Below are positions 18,909 through 28,120 of a stretch of 64,000 bases of DNA, in pieces. The position numbers were made by a program, and so were the translations under genes. Where the stretch lies: positions 3,410,001-3,474,000 of the forward strand of contig NZ_CP088156.1 in the NCBI RefSeq assembly GCF_021088345.1. The letters are read 5' to 3'. This stretch comes from Bradyrhizobium ontarionense. Its GTDB lineage: Bacteria; Pseudomonadota; Alphaproteobacteria; Rhizobiales; Xanthobacteraceae. Positions within the stretch are counted from its first letter, which is position 1, and each line of letters opens with the position of its first letter. Under the pieces are notes generated by a model, which did not search any database, was not told the DNA's origin, and was given only the letters and a program-made list of their open reading frames with translations.

Positions 18909-18918
18909 GATCGTACCC

Positions 18919-20094
18919 TCACGAATCCGACTTGGAGGTGGGCCCCGTGATGAATGATGCCTTCGACGGCCGCATCAGGCCGGGCCGCTCCAGCCCGCGG
19001 CCCTGCAGCGGCGTCCAGTCGAGCGGCGCCATGACGGTGCGCGACGAATCATCCGACATCTGGACAGTCTGGTCGCCCGGCAGGCAGACTCCGCCGGCAA
19101 CGAAGCTCGGCTCCGCGCCGAACACGGCGCCGCGGCCGGCGAGCTTGTCGTAGGTCAGCGGCAGCGTGTTGCGGATGCCGGCCACCCCCATCCCGCCCTT
19201 GGCGTCGATCGCCATCATCTCGCTCATGCACATCTTGCCGGTCTCGACGCACATGTTGAGGATCGCCCGGAACAGGTCGCCGTCCACGGAGGCGTAGTAG
19301 CGGACAGGCTCGTTCGCGCTGGGGCGCTCCAACGCGAGATAGCCCTCCCGGCTGAGCTGGCTGCCGCTCGCTTTCGCCTTCTCGATCCAGCCGGCGAAAT
19401 CCGCATCCGACAGGCCCTGGAACGCGAAGCGCATGCCGGAGAAGCCGGAGCCGCTGTAGTTCGCCGAGAAGCCGCGATAGAGACCGGGCTTGTTGATGAC
19501 AGCGTGCAGCCGGCTCTGCATGCCCGGCATTGCATAGATCTGGCCGGCCAGTGCCGGGACGTAGAACGAATTCATCACCGAGGACGCCGTGATCTTGAAA
19601 TCGAGCGGCCGGTTCACCGGCGCGGCCAACTCGTTGACGCTGGCGATGCCGTATTCCGGGTAGATGAACAGCCACTTCCAATCGAGCGCGACGACATTGA
19701 CCTCGAGCGGCTTGTCCTGCGGCGTCACGGGCCGATCGGCCGCGATCCGGCCGAGCGTGCGGTAGGGATCGAGCAGATGCGTGCCCATCCAGGTGACCGC
19801 GCCGAGGCAGATGATGATGAGCAGCGGCGCCGCCCAGATCACGAGCTCGAGTTGGGTCGAATGATCCCAGTCCGGCGTGTAGGTCGCCGAATGATTCGAC
19901 TGGCGGTAGCGCCAGGCCACGATGGCGGTCATCGCCATGACCGGCACCACGATCAGCAGCATCAGCACGGTGGCGATGATCACCAGATCGCGCTGCTGGG
20001 CGGCGACGTCGCCGGCAGGCGCGAGCACGACCAGATTGCAGCCGCCGAGTGCGAGCCCCAGCGGCAGCAGAGCCAAGAATTTCCAGTAACGCAC
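18919..20094 (-). CDS. cyoA: cytochrome bo3 ubiquinol oxidase subunit II
   Basis: About 391 residues from a GTG at 20094, chosen because GAGG lies six bases upstream and because it begins directly at the lipoprotein signal (LALGGC lipobox, about residues 14-19); the open frame runs upstream to 20307 without protein character. Two membrane helices precede a periplasmic cupredoxin domain that lacks the Cys-x3-Cys ligands of the CuA centre, marking a quinol rather than a cytochrome c oxidase. First gene of the operon, with a divergent MFS gene and a 19-bp palindrome upstream. Confidence 0.93.
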   Translation of the reverse strand: MRYWKFLALLPLGLALGGCNLVVLAPAGDVAAQQRDLVIIATVLMLLIVVPVMAMTAIVAWRYRQSNHSATYTPDWDHSTQLELVIWAAPLLIIICLGAVTWMGTHLLDPYRTLGRIAADRPVTPQDKPLEVNVVALDWKWLFIYPEYGIASVNELAAPVNRPLDFKITASSVMNSFYVPALAGQIYAMPGMQSRLHAVINKPGLYRGFSANYSGSGFSGMRFAFQGLSDADFAGWIEKAKASGSQLSREGYLALERPSANEPVRYYASVDGDLFRAILNMCVETGKMCMSEMMAIDAKGGMGVAGIRNTLPLTYDKLAGRGAVFGAEPSFVAGGVCLPGDQTVQMSDDSSRTVMAPLDWTPLQGRGLERPGLMRPSKASFITGPTSKSDS

Positions 20095-20157
20095 GCTCGA
20101 CCTCGAAGGCGGATTTCTGAACGAGGCCTGAGGTAGCGGCGAGACGACGTGCCCGAC

Positions 20158-20176
20158 ATTGGACAATTTGTCCAAT
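20158..20176. promoter_or_regulatory. perfect 19-bp palindrome in the cyoA/MFS divergent promoter region
   Basis: The sequence attggacaatttgtccaat has two 9-base arms that are exact reverse complements around a single central T. It lies 63 bases before the cyoA start and 68 bases before the divergent transporter start, which fits an operator for a dimeric regulator that could control either or both genes. The regulator is unknown. Confidence 0.6.
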
Positions 20177-20244
20177 ACCGGTGCGGCGCCGGGGCAGACA
20201 ATTACGGGTGCGGATAAAGGCGTAAAGGGATTGCAGGCAGCGCG

Positions 20245-21555
20245 ATGACACAGGCAGCGGCGACCGCCGACGGCGAAACCAACCTCTCCCGCACGCATGA
20301 GGCGCATCCGGGCGAGATCGCGATTGGCGTCGTCATCGGCCGCACGTCCGAATTCTTCGACTTCTTCGTCTATGCCATCGCATCCGTGATCGTGTTTCCG
20401 CGGCTGGTGTTTCCGTTCGCCGACGATCTGACCCAGACGCTCTATTCCTTCGCGCTGTTCGCGCTCGCCTTCCTTGCCCGCCCGTTCGGCAGCGTGATCT
20501 TCATGGCGGTCGACCGCCGCTATGGGAAAAGTGCCAAGCTCATCACCGCGCTGTTCCTGCTGGGCACCTCGACGGTCGCGATCGCCTTCCTACCGAGCTA
20601 TCATACGGTCGGCACTGCCGCGATCTGGCTGCTTGCGCTGGCGCGAATCGGCCAGGGCCTCGCCTGGGGCGGCGCCTGGGACGGCCTGGCGTCGCTGCTG
20701 GCCATGAACGCGCCGCAGAACCAGCGCGGCTGGTATGCGATGATCCCGCAGCTCGGCGCGCCGCTCGGATTGATCGTCGCCAGCGTGCTGTTCGCCTTCT
20801 TCGTCGGTTATCTCTCGGCCGCTGACTTCTTCGACTGGGGCTGGCGCTACCCGTTCTTCGTGGCGTTCGCCATCAACGTCGTGGCGCTGTTCGCCCGGCT
20901 GCGCATGGTGGTCACCCCGGAATATGACGAGCTGTTCCAGTCTCGCGAGCTGCAGCCCGCCAGTGTCGTCAACACGATCCGGCATGAAGGCCGCAACATC
21001 GTCATCGGCGCGTTTGCGCCGCTGGCGAGCTTCGCGCTGTTCCACATGGTCACGGTGTTTCCGCTGTCCTGGGTGTTCCTGTTCACCAAGGAGACGCCGG
21101 CGCGCTTCCTGATGATCGAAGCCGTCGGCGCCGTGTTCGGCGTGGTCGCGATCATAGCCTCCGGGATGCTCGCCGACCGGATCGGGCGCAAGTCGCTGCT
21201 GATTGGATCTGCGATCGCGATCGCCGTGTTCTCGGGCTTTGCGCCGCAGCTGCTCGACGCCGGCCCGGTCGGCGAGACCATCTACATGGTGCTCGGCTTC
21301 ATCCTGCTCGGCCTGTCGTTCGGCCAATCCTCCGGCGCCATCGCCTCGAACTTCGCACCGACCTTTCGCTATACCGCCTCGGCCTTGACGGCCGACCTCG
21401 CCTGGCTGTTCGGTGCCGGCTTCGCGCCGCTCGCAGCACTGGTGCTGGCCGCCAATCTCGGCCTGATCTCGGCCGGCGGCTATCTGCTGTCGGGCGCGAT
21501 CTGCACCCTGCTCGCGCTGTGGCTCAGCGCACCGCGGCAATTGCAGCAGGTGTAG
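20245..21555 (+). CDS. MFS transporter, metabolite:proton symporter type
   Basis: 436 residues with twelve predicted membrane helices. The start (GEIAIGVVIGRTSEFFDFFVY) matches the metabolite/H+ symporter branch of the major facilitator superfamily (relatives include ShiA and ProP), and loop motifs appear at DRRYGKSAKL (after helix 2) and DRIGRKSLLI (after helix 8). Substrates of this branch are organic acids or osmolytes; the specific one is not readable. Divergent from cyoA across 150 bases with a shared palindrome. Confidence 0.85.
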   Translation: MTQAAATADGETNLSRTHEAHPGEIAIGVVIGRTSEFFDFFVYAIASVIVFPRLVFPFADDLTQTLYSFALFALAFLARPFGSVIFMAVDRRYGKSAKLITALFLLGTSTVAIAFLPSYHTVGTAAIWLLALARIGQGLAWGGAWDGLASLLAMNAPQNQRGWYAMIPQLGAPLGLIVASVLFAFFVGYLSAADFFDWGWRYPFFVAFAINVVALFARLRMVVTPEYDELFQSRELQPASVVNTIRHEGRNIVIGAFAPLASFALFHMVTVFPLSWVFLFTKETPARFLMIEAVGAVFGVVAIIASGMLADRIGRKSLLIGSAIAIAVFSGFAPQLLDAGPVGETIYMVLGFILLGLSFGQSSGAIASNFAPTFRYTASALTADLAWLFGAGFAPLAALVLAANLGLISAGGYLLSGAICTLLALWLSAPRQLQQV

Positions 21556-21714
21556 GGAGCGGCGGGATCCTGCCGGACAAGGCGACGATACGTCTCATCA
21601 GACGGTCAGAGGTCGCGTCGCAGGCCCTGGCACCGCCTGCCGTGCCCATCTCGAGATGACAACCTCCGGTGACTTGCACCGACTCTTGAGCTAAAGTTGC
21701 TTGGGAGCGGTGAC

Positions 21715-24700
21715 ATGCCGGTTATTTTCATAAGTCATAGTTCGAAGGACAAGACCGACGCCGAACACCTGCGCGATGAGCTGCGTGAGGCTGGTTTTCG
21801 CGACGTCTTCATTGACAATCATTCAATTCTTCCCGGGCAGCAGTGGGAAACCCTGCTCTATCAGAAGCTCCGGTCGTGCGCGGCAGTCATCGCGCTCGTC
21901 AGCCAGCACTTCAACGATTCGAAATGGTGCTTCGCCGAGCTGACTCATGCCAAGGCCCTGGGCCGTCCGATCATCCCCCTGCTGCTCGATGATGCCGAGC
22001 TGCCGCCGATCCTTCGCTATGCCCAGTTTCAGTCTGCGACGATCGACCGGCAGAGTATGCTCACGAGGCTCCTGGCCGGGCTCGAGGCCATCGGCATTCG
22101 CGCCAACGACAGCATGGCCTGGAATCCGACGCGGCCGCCCTACCCTGGTCTGTCCGCCTTCGACGCCGACGACGCCGGCGTCTACTTCGGACGCGAGAAG
22201 GACATCCGCGCCATTCTCGATCGCATTCACGATCTGGCGACGTTTGGCTCCGCCCCGCGTGCACTGATCGTGCTCGGAGCCTCCGGCACCGGCAAGTCGT
22301 CGCTGCTTCGGGCAGGCATTCTGCCAAGGCTGCGGCTGGATCCCCGCCGCTGGCTGGTGCTCCCGCCTGTCAGGCCGTCGCTGGAGCCGCTGTCGAAGCT
22401 TGCGGAAACGATCTCGGCCCTGCTTGCGACGTCGCCGCGGCCACGGACTCCGGGCCAGGTCAGCGAGGACTTCAAGTCGCAGGACGAACTTCGCGCGACG
22501 CTGCGTGCCCTCGTCGCCGACGATGCGGATACCACGATCGTCGTCATGATCGATCAGCTGGAGGAGCTGGCATCTCCCGCCGCCGAGGAAGGGCTGCCGG
22601 CGTGGCTGCTCAACGTGCTCGACATCGACCATCCGCGTCTCGTCGTGCTTGGATCATTGCGGTCGGACCGCGTCGCCTCGGTCGAAAAGACCGTCCCGCT
22701 GCTGATGCGGGGGCGCTTGGTCACGATCGCTCCGCTCAGCGAAAGCGAACTGTTGCGCACCATCACGGCGCCTGCGGAGACCGCCGGGCTACAGCTCGAT
22801 CCGGATTTGGCACAGGAGCTGCTGCAGGACGTGCGTGCACGCCAGGCATTGCCGCTCCTTGCCTTTGCTCTCCGTGAATTATGGGAACGCCGCTCAGCCG
22901 AAGGGCGGTTGCTCACCGCGAGCTATGTCACCGATCTCGGCCGGATCGAAGGCGCGGTGAAGCGAGCGGCAGAAGCGGCGACGAAGTCGGTGATCGACAA
23001 TCCCGCGGACGCGGAGGCGCTCCGGATTGCGCTGCTGGAAATGATCCAGATCTCCACCGACGGCTCCATCCTCAAGCGGCAGGCCTTGCGGTCCGGCCTC
23101 CCTGCACAATCGACGCGGGGAATCGACGCGCTCGAAGCGGCCCGCCTGCTCGTTGCTGATGGCGATTTCGTCGAGCCTGCCCACGAGGCTCTGTTCGGCG
23201 CCTGGAACCGGCTCGCGGACTGGGTCAAGGAAGCGCGCGCCGCGCTGATGGTCCGCACGGAGGCGCAGACGGACGCCGCGTTGTGGGAAAGCAGCGGCCG
23301 GCGTCCCGAGTATCTCTGGGCCGAGGCGCGGCTCGATCGCGCCAAGCGTCTCCTTGCCACCCAACGCATCGGCGCCACCGACAAATCGGCAAGCTTCCTC
23401 GTAGCATCGACGAAAGCGGTCGAGGAGCAACATCGAAAGGACCTTGCTGAACGCGACCGCGAGCTGACGCGGCTTCGCCGTCAACGCCTGATCGTCGGAG
23501 GCTTTGCCGGCGGCGCCCTGGCCGCGGCAGCCGTTGCGATCAGCTTCTACATCGACGCCAGAAACGCCGAGGCTGAGAGCAACAACTCGCTTCGGACGTC
23601 GCGGCTGCAGACGGCGAGGGTTGCCTGTCGTGACGTCACGGTCGGGGCCAGGGACACGGGCATCCAGGCGCTGCAGGAGGCAGCCAAGATCAGGCCTGGC
23701 GACGATCTGAGGACGGCCCTCGTCGATTGCCTGCAGCGCCCCGGACTGCGCGAGTTGAGCGAACGGCAGGGTGTCAGCGAGCCTCCCTCCCTCAAGCCCG
23801 GAGACCCGCTCGTCGATCAGGTCGGGACAACCAAGGCGACGCTGCGCCCGGCGGCGGAGAAGGACAAGTTCATCATTGCGGTCGAGCGCGATGGAGCGGC
23901 GCAGGCCGCCTGGCCGTTGGTGGCGTCCGAGGCAGATTCGCTGCGTCTTTCACCGGATGGCGCCATGGTTGGAGTGATGCGGCAGGGGTTCGGCCTTGCC
24001 GATCAGACCTTGGAAGTTTTCGAGAGCCGGACCGGAAAAACGCTTTGGTCGTTCCGGGTCGAGACGGCCAGCCTCGGACATTGGTCAGCTTCAGCCGGGC
24101 GCATTTCCTTCAGCGCGTCCGGACGCTACATCGCTGCCGCTGGAAACGCAGGCTCGATTCTCGCCTGGGATCTGTCCCCGACCAACGGCCCGGTGGCTGC
24201 ACTCCAGTCACGTCCTTTCTCGGACCAGGCCATGCTGACCGCCGTTTCGCCCGACGGCCGATGGGTTGCAGCGATGGACGAGAAGGACAATCTTGTCGTC
24301 GTCGAGACGGAGACGAATGAGGTGGTCGGCACCGCCCCGCATGCGGGAACGACACAGGCATTCAACTCGTCGGTTTTGGAATGGACCAGTCAAGACCGCA
24401 TCGTGGTTGGAGCCAAGCAATGGCAGTGGCTGCCGCCGGTCGATCGCGGCTTCTGGGCGAGGTCCAACATTGGGCGCCAGCGAAGCATCAGGGATGTCGT
24501 ATTCGGGCCCCAGGGAACGATGCTGGGAGTTGCCACGGAATATGGCGGAATGCCCTATGTCCTGAATATCTCGGCGCGTGAAGCCAGGATGCACAGGCCG
24601 TTGGCGACGAATGGTGAGTTCCCGTCAGGAGTCGAAAGCCTGGCCTTTTCCGGCTTGAACGGGTCGGTGTGCGGAGCCCGGCTCTCTGCCATCCTATGCT

Positions 24701-26319
24701 GGCAGGTGGATTCCGGTTCGGCACAGGTGTTGTCGGACAACAATTTCAGCCGCTGGTACCGGCAATTGAACGCAGACGATGACCGGGTGGTGGCCGCGGG
24801 CGAACGCAACATCACTCTGCTTGAGGCGCTGGACATTAAGGGAAACCTGCTGTGGCAACGGACGATTGAGCGGACGAGTATGTTCGGATTGAAGGCCGTG
24901 TTCGACGATGCGGGTCAGCGCATGGCGTTCAGAAGTACGGACAGCTCGACATCGTTGGACGTGATCGCCCTGACCGATGGCGCCACCGTCGAGACCCATC
25001 GCAAGGACGACCCCAACGAGGCTCTTCTTCCCGTCAGCCTGGGTGATGGTTTTGCGCTGCTCGACACCGAGGATGTCAGTCTTCGCGCGCTTTCCGATGG
25101 GGCGCTCCTGTCCGGTCCCTATGCCAAGTCGGACGACGGCCGCATCAATTCCGACATGGTCGTGCGGGGCAAGGCCATCGTCGAGCGGTCAAGGACTGGA
25201 CAGATGACGTTCTGGACCATTGGAGGCAGCCGGTGCAGCCCCAAGAGCGTCGTGCAACCGCGCAATCAAGCGATTGCGCTCAGCTCGTCCGGGGCTCACT
25301 TCGCCGCCTTCGATGGCGAGGTCCTCAAGGTCTGGACCACAGCCACGTGCGAGGCGGTCGATGTTCCGACCAGTGCGGACGGATCGAGCATCTCGAGCCT
25401 GACGTTCACGCCGGATGATCAGGAGATCCGCTTCCGCAGCGCCTCCAACGAAATCACGACCTACACGCTCGGGACCAAGCAGGTCAGCCGTACGGTCTTC
25501 AAGCCGTTTGCCAGCTGCGAATTCGAGGTCGGCAGCGGCTGGAGCGGCGACGCCGGCACGCTCTGGCAGGCTTGCAGAGCAGGCAAGTCGACCACCGTGA
25601 AGGCGTGGCGCGCGACCGATGGCGGCTCGGCGTTCGAGGTGACGGTCGGGGCAGAAAGCCAACGCGGCGTCACTGTCCTGGTCGATCCCAAGCAGCACAC
25701 CATCATCGTGAGGCGAGAACTCACGAAACCCGGAATTTGGGGCTGGTCGCTTCCGGGAGGAAGCACGACGGAAACGGATCTCTGCAGATCGGTTGTTGCT
25801 GTCGAGGGCAGCGCGAAGGTTCAGCTCTTCGATCGCGGAGCCAGCGCAGCTTTTTTCTCGCAAGCCGGGAAGGACGGAGCCCAGATCAATCTGAACATGG
25901 TCGATACCAGATCGTGCAAGTCGAGCCCGGTCACGCTGCCCTCTGCGGATGCCGTTCTCGGGACAACCTCTTCGGGCGCATTCGTCGTCTCCTCCAGCAC
26001 ATCGATCAAGGCGGTGTCCCGCGATGGCCAGGTCGAATGGACGTCGCTCGAAACCGCCGGCCGGATCCGGCGCTCGGCCTTGGCGGCCGACGGAAAGCTG
26101 GTCGCCGCAGCACTGGACGATGGCTCGATTGCGGTCGGAACGCCTGGAAGAGCCGAACCGATCTTCCGGTTTACGACCGGCCCCGGTGAGGTGAACGCAC
26201 TGGCACTCTCGCCCGATGGCTCATGGCTGGCCGCAGGCACGGAAGCCGGCCGGGTGCATCTGTGGCCGCTGGCCGCATTGGACGCGGACGTGGCCGCGAC
26301 GTTCCGCGCCGACCACTAG
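21715..26319 (+). CDS. TIR-STAND ATPase-transmembrane-WD40 protein, candidate immune or signalling receptor
   Basis: 1534 residues from the ATG at 21715 (GGGAG seven bases upstream; a TTG at 21697 is the alternative). Residues about 1-128 are a TIR domain (FISHSSKDKTDAEHLRDEL) with the catalytic pattern SKWCFAEL giving Glu75. Residues about 142-590 are a STAND-type NTPase of the nSTAND1 kind: YPGLSAFDADDAGVYFGRE, Walker A GASGTGKSS near 188-196, and Walker B VVMIDQLEEL near 276-285. A membrane helix at about 591-611 is followed by a degenerate beta-propeller region (about 740-1530, for example LALSPDGSWLAAGTEAG). The architecture is sensor-switch-TIR effector; ligand and target are unknown. 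Confidence 0.88.
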   Translation: MPVIFISHSSKDKTDAEHLRDELREAGFRDVFIDNHSILPGQQWETLLYQKLRSCAAVIALVSQHFNDSKWCFAELTHAKALGRPIIPLLLDDAELPPILRYAQFQSATIDRQSMLTRLLAGLEAIGIRANDSMAWNPTRPPYPGLSAFDADDAGVYFGREKDIRAILDRIHDLATFGSAPRALIVLGASGTGKSSLLRAGILPRLRLDPRRWLVLPPVRPSLEPLSKLAETISALLATSPRPRTPGQVSEDFKSQDELRATLRALVADDADTTIVVMIDQLEELASPAAEEGLPAWLLNVLDIDHPRLVVLGSLRSDRVASVEKTVPLLMRGRLVTIAPLSESELLRTITAPAETAGLQLDPDLAQELLQDVRARQALPLLAFALRELWERRSAEGRLLTASYVTDLGRIEGAVKRAAEAATKSVIDNPADAEALRIALLEMIQISTDGSILKRQALRSGLPAQSTRGIDALEAARLLVADGDFVEPAHEALFGAWNRLADWVKEARAALMVRTEAQTDAALWESSGRRPEYLWAEARLDRAKRLLATQRIGATDKSASFLVASTKAVEEQHRKDLAERDRELTRLRRQRLIVGGFAGGALAAAAVAISFYIDARNAEAESNNSLRTSRLQTARVACRDVTVGARDTGIQALQEAAKIRPGDDLRTALVDCLQRPGLRELSERQGVSEPPSLKPGDPLVDQVGTTKATLRPAAEKDKFIIAVERDGAAQAAWPLVASEADSLRLSPDGAMVGVMRQGFGLADQTLEVFESRTGKTLWSFRVETASLGHWSASAGRISFSASGRYIAAAGNAGSILAWDLSPTNGPVAALQSRPFSDQAMLTAVSPDGRWVAAMDEKDNLVVVETETNEVVGTAPHAGTTQAFNSSVLEWTSQDRIVVGAKQWQWLPPVDRGFWARSNIGRQRSIRDVVFGPQGTMLGVATEYGGMPYVLNISAREARMHRPLATNGEFPSGVESLAFSGLNGSVCGARLSAILCWQVDSGSAQVLSDNNFSRWYRQLNADDDRVVAAGERNITLLEALDIKGNLLWQRTIERTSMFGLKAVFDDAGQRMAFRSTDSSTSLDVIALTDGATVETHRKDDPNEALLPVSLGDGFALLDTEDVSLRALSDGALLSGPYAKSDDGRINSDMVVRGKAIVERSRTGQMTFWTIGGSRCSPKSVVQPRNQAIALSSSGAHFAAFDGEVLKVWTTATCEAVDVPTSADGSSISSLTFTPDDQEIRFRSASNEITTYTLGTKQVSRTVFKPFASCEFEVGSGWSGDAGTLWQACRAGKSTTVKAWRATDGGSAFEVTVGAESQRGVTVLVDPKQHTIIVRRELTKPGIWGWSLPGGSTTETDLCRSVVAVEGSAKVQLFDRGASAAFFSQAGKDGAQINLNMVDTRSCKSSPVTLPSADAVLGTTSSGAFVVSSSTSIKAVSRDGQVEWTSLETAGRIRRSALAADGKLVAAALDDGSIAVGTPGRAEPIFRFTTGPGEVNALALSPDGSWLAAGTEAGRVHLWPLAALDADVAATFRADH

Positions 26320-26370
26320 CGAACCTGCCCCAAGTTGCTGCTTTGGCGGCCACAGCAACCGCTCCGCTGT

Positions 26371-28092
26371 TCAGTCCGTTGACTCCCCGCGCCACTTGCG
26401 CTCGGCCTCGTCCCAGGCCGCGAGCGGTTGCAGGTCCGGCACCCAGGCGAGCCCGGTCTTGGCATCGGACGAGACAGCTTCAGGTGTAACAACCATGTCG
26501 AGCAGCGCCGGGCGGTTGGCGAGCGCGCGGGCGATCGCGGGCGCAAGCTGCTCCTCGGTCTCCACCCGCTCGGCATGCATGCCGAACGCACGTGCCATCG
26601 CGGCATGATCTGCAAATTGCAGCTTCGTGCCGACGACTTTTCCATGCGTCACGGTCTGGTCGTGCACCTCGATCTGCCAGGCGCCGTTGTTGGCGACGAC
26701 GATCAGCACCGGCGCCTTGTGGCGCACGGCCGTGTCGACCTCGATCGCGTTGAAGCCGAAGGCGCCGTCGCCGGTCGCGACCACCACGGGCCTGTCGGGG
26801 AAGGCGAGGCTTGCGGCGATGCCATAGGGCACGCCGACGCCGATACAGCCGAACGGGCCGGGATCGAGCATCAGCGGCGCGCTCAAGCCGACGCGGGCAA
26901 AGGACAGGAAATCGCCGCCATCGGTGATGACAACGGCGTCATTGCCGATGGCGTCCTGCAGCGCCGAGAGCACGCGGTTCGGATGCAGCCGTCCGTCGGA
27001 GCCGGCAGGCGCCGTTGCCATGCTCTGCTTCAGCTTGGCCGCGCGCTCCTGATGCACGGCGCGCAGCTTGCCCGCCCATTGCCGATCGACAGCGGATTCG
27101 CGATTGCCCGCCAGCGCCACGATCGCGCGCAGAGTCTCGGCGGGTGAGGCCAGGATCTCGGCGGCGCCGCGTCGGTTGTCGCGCAGCTCCGATGCCGTGT
27201 CGCTGATGCGCACGAATGTGGCCTCCTTGAACACGGCCGGCGAGCCATAGGCGAGCTGGAAATCGAGCCGGCGGCCGACCGTCAGCACGACATCGGCATC
27301 GCCCATGACAGCACCGCGCATTGCGCCGACCACGGAGGGATGATCGTCGGGCACGAGTCCCCTGCTCTCGCCGGTGTCGAGATAGACGGCACCGAGCCGG
27401 TCGAGCAGCGCGATCAGCTCAGGGCCGGCGCCCCGCGCGCCGCGGCCGGAAATCACGAGCACGCGCCGCGCCGACCACAACAGCTCGACCGCCTTCTCGA
27501 CCTCGGCCGGATCCGGCCGCGTCGCCACGCGTGGCTTCGGCGCAAGATGCTCCTCCAGCTGCAGCGCTTTCGGTACGAGGCCACGCAGCGTATCGACCGG
27601 GAAGTCGATGAAGGATGGACCGGGCTCTCCGCCCTCGCCGAACGCCCGCGAAATCGCCTCGTCGAGCTCCTGCAGCACCAGCGACGGCTCGCGCACGGTG
27701 CGCGCATAGCGCGTGATCGAGCGCACCAGCTGGGTATGGTCCATGTCCTGCAGCCCGCCGCGGTTCTCCTGCGGCCGCGGATTGCCGCCTGAGATCACCA
27801 GCACCGGCGCGCGCGAGACATGGGCGTTGGCGATGCCGGTGATCGCATTGGTCATGCCGGGCCCTGCCGTGACCAGCGCAACGCCGAGCTCGCCGGTGAG
27901 CTCCGCATGCGCCTGCGCCATATGCACGGCCGCGCGCTCATCACGCACGTCGACGATGCGAATGCCTGCCGCATCGAGCCGCATCCAGATCGGCATGATG
28001 TGGCCGCCGCACAGCGCGAACACGCGGCTCACGCCGCGGCGCTTGAGCAGACGGGCGATCAGATCGGCGGCACTGTCGGGAGAGATATTCAT
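26371..28092 (-). CDS. thiamine diphosphate-dependent enzyme, acetolactate synthase/2-hydroxyacyl-CoA lyase-like
   Basis: 573 residues with the three-domain fold of the ThDP decarboxylase/carboligase family: the activating Glu52 in VRDERAAVHMAQ, GPGMTNAITGIANAH, and the ThDP/Mg motif GDG (in ATGDGAFGFNAIE) followed by NN about 28 residues later. It differs from biosynthetic acetolactate synthase in lacking a linked small subunit gene. It is the last gene of a unit with an acyl-CoA ligase and an AEC transporter, which suggests lyase or decarboxylase action on a 2-hydroxyacyl or 2-oxo compound taken up and activated by those two. That role is inferred. Confidence 0.78.
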   Translation of the reverse strand: MNISPDSAADLIARLLKRRGVSRVFALCGGHIMPIWMRLDAAGIRIVDVRDERAAVHMAQAHAELTGELGVALVTAGPGMTNAITGIANAHVSRAPVLVISGGNPRPQENRGGLQDMDHTQLVRSITRYARTVREPSLVLQELDEAISRAFGEGGEPGPSFIDFPVDTLRGLVPKALQLEEHLAPKPRVATRPDPAEVEKAVELLWSARRVLVISGRGARGAGPELIALLDRLGAVYLDTGESRGLVPDDHPSVVGAMRGAVMGDADVVLTVGRRLDFQLAYGSPAVFKEATFVRISDTASELRDNRRGAAEILASPAETLRAIVALAGNRESAVDRQWAGKLRAVHQERAAKLKQSMATAPAGSDGRLHPNRVLSALQDAIGNDAVVITDGGDFLSFARVGLSAPLMLDPGPFGCIGVGVPYGIAASLAFPDRPVVVATGDGAFGFNAIEVDTAVRHKAPVLIVVANNGAWQIEVHDQTVTHGKVVGTKLQFADHAAMARAFGMHAERVETEEQLAPAIARALANRPALLDMVVTPEAVSSDAKTGLAWVPDLQPLAAWDEAERKWRGESTD

Positions 28093-28120
28093 CTGACGAC
28101 TCCGGCGAATGTGAGTGTGA

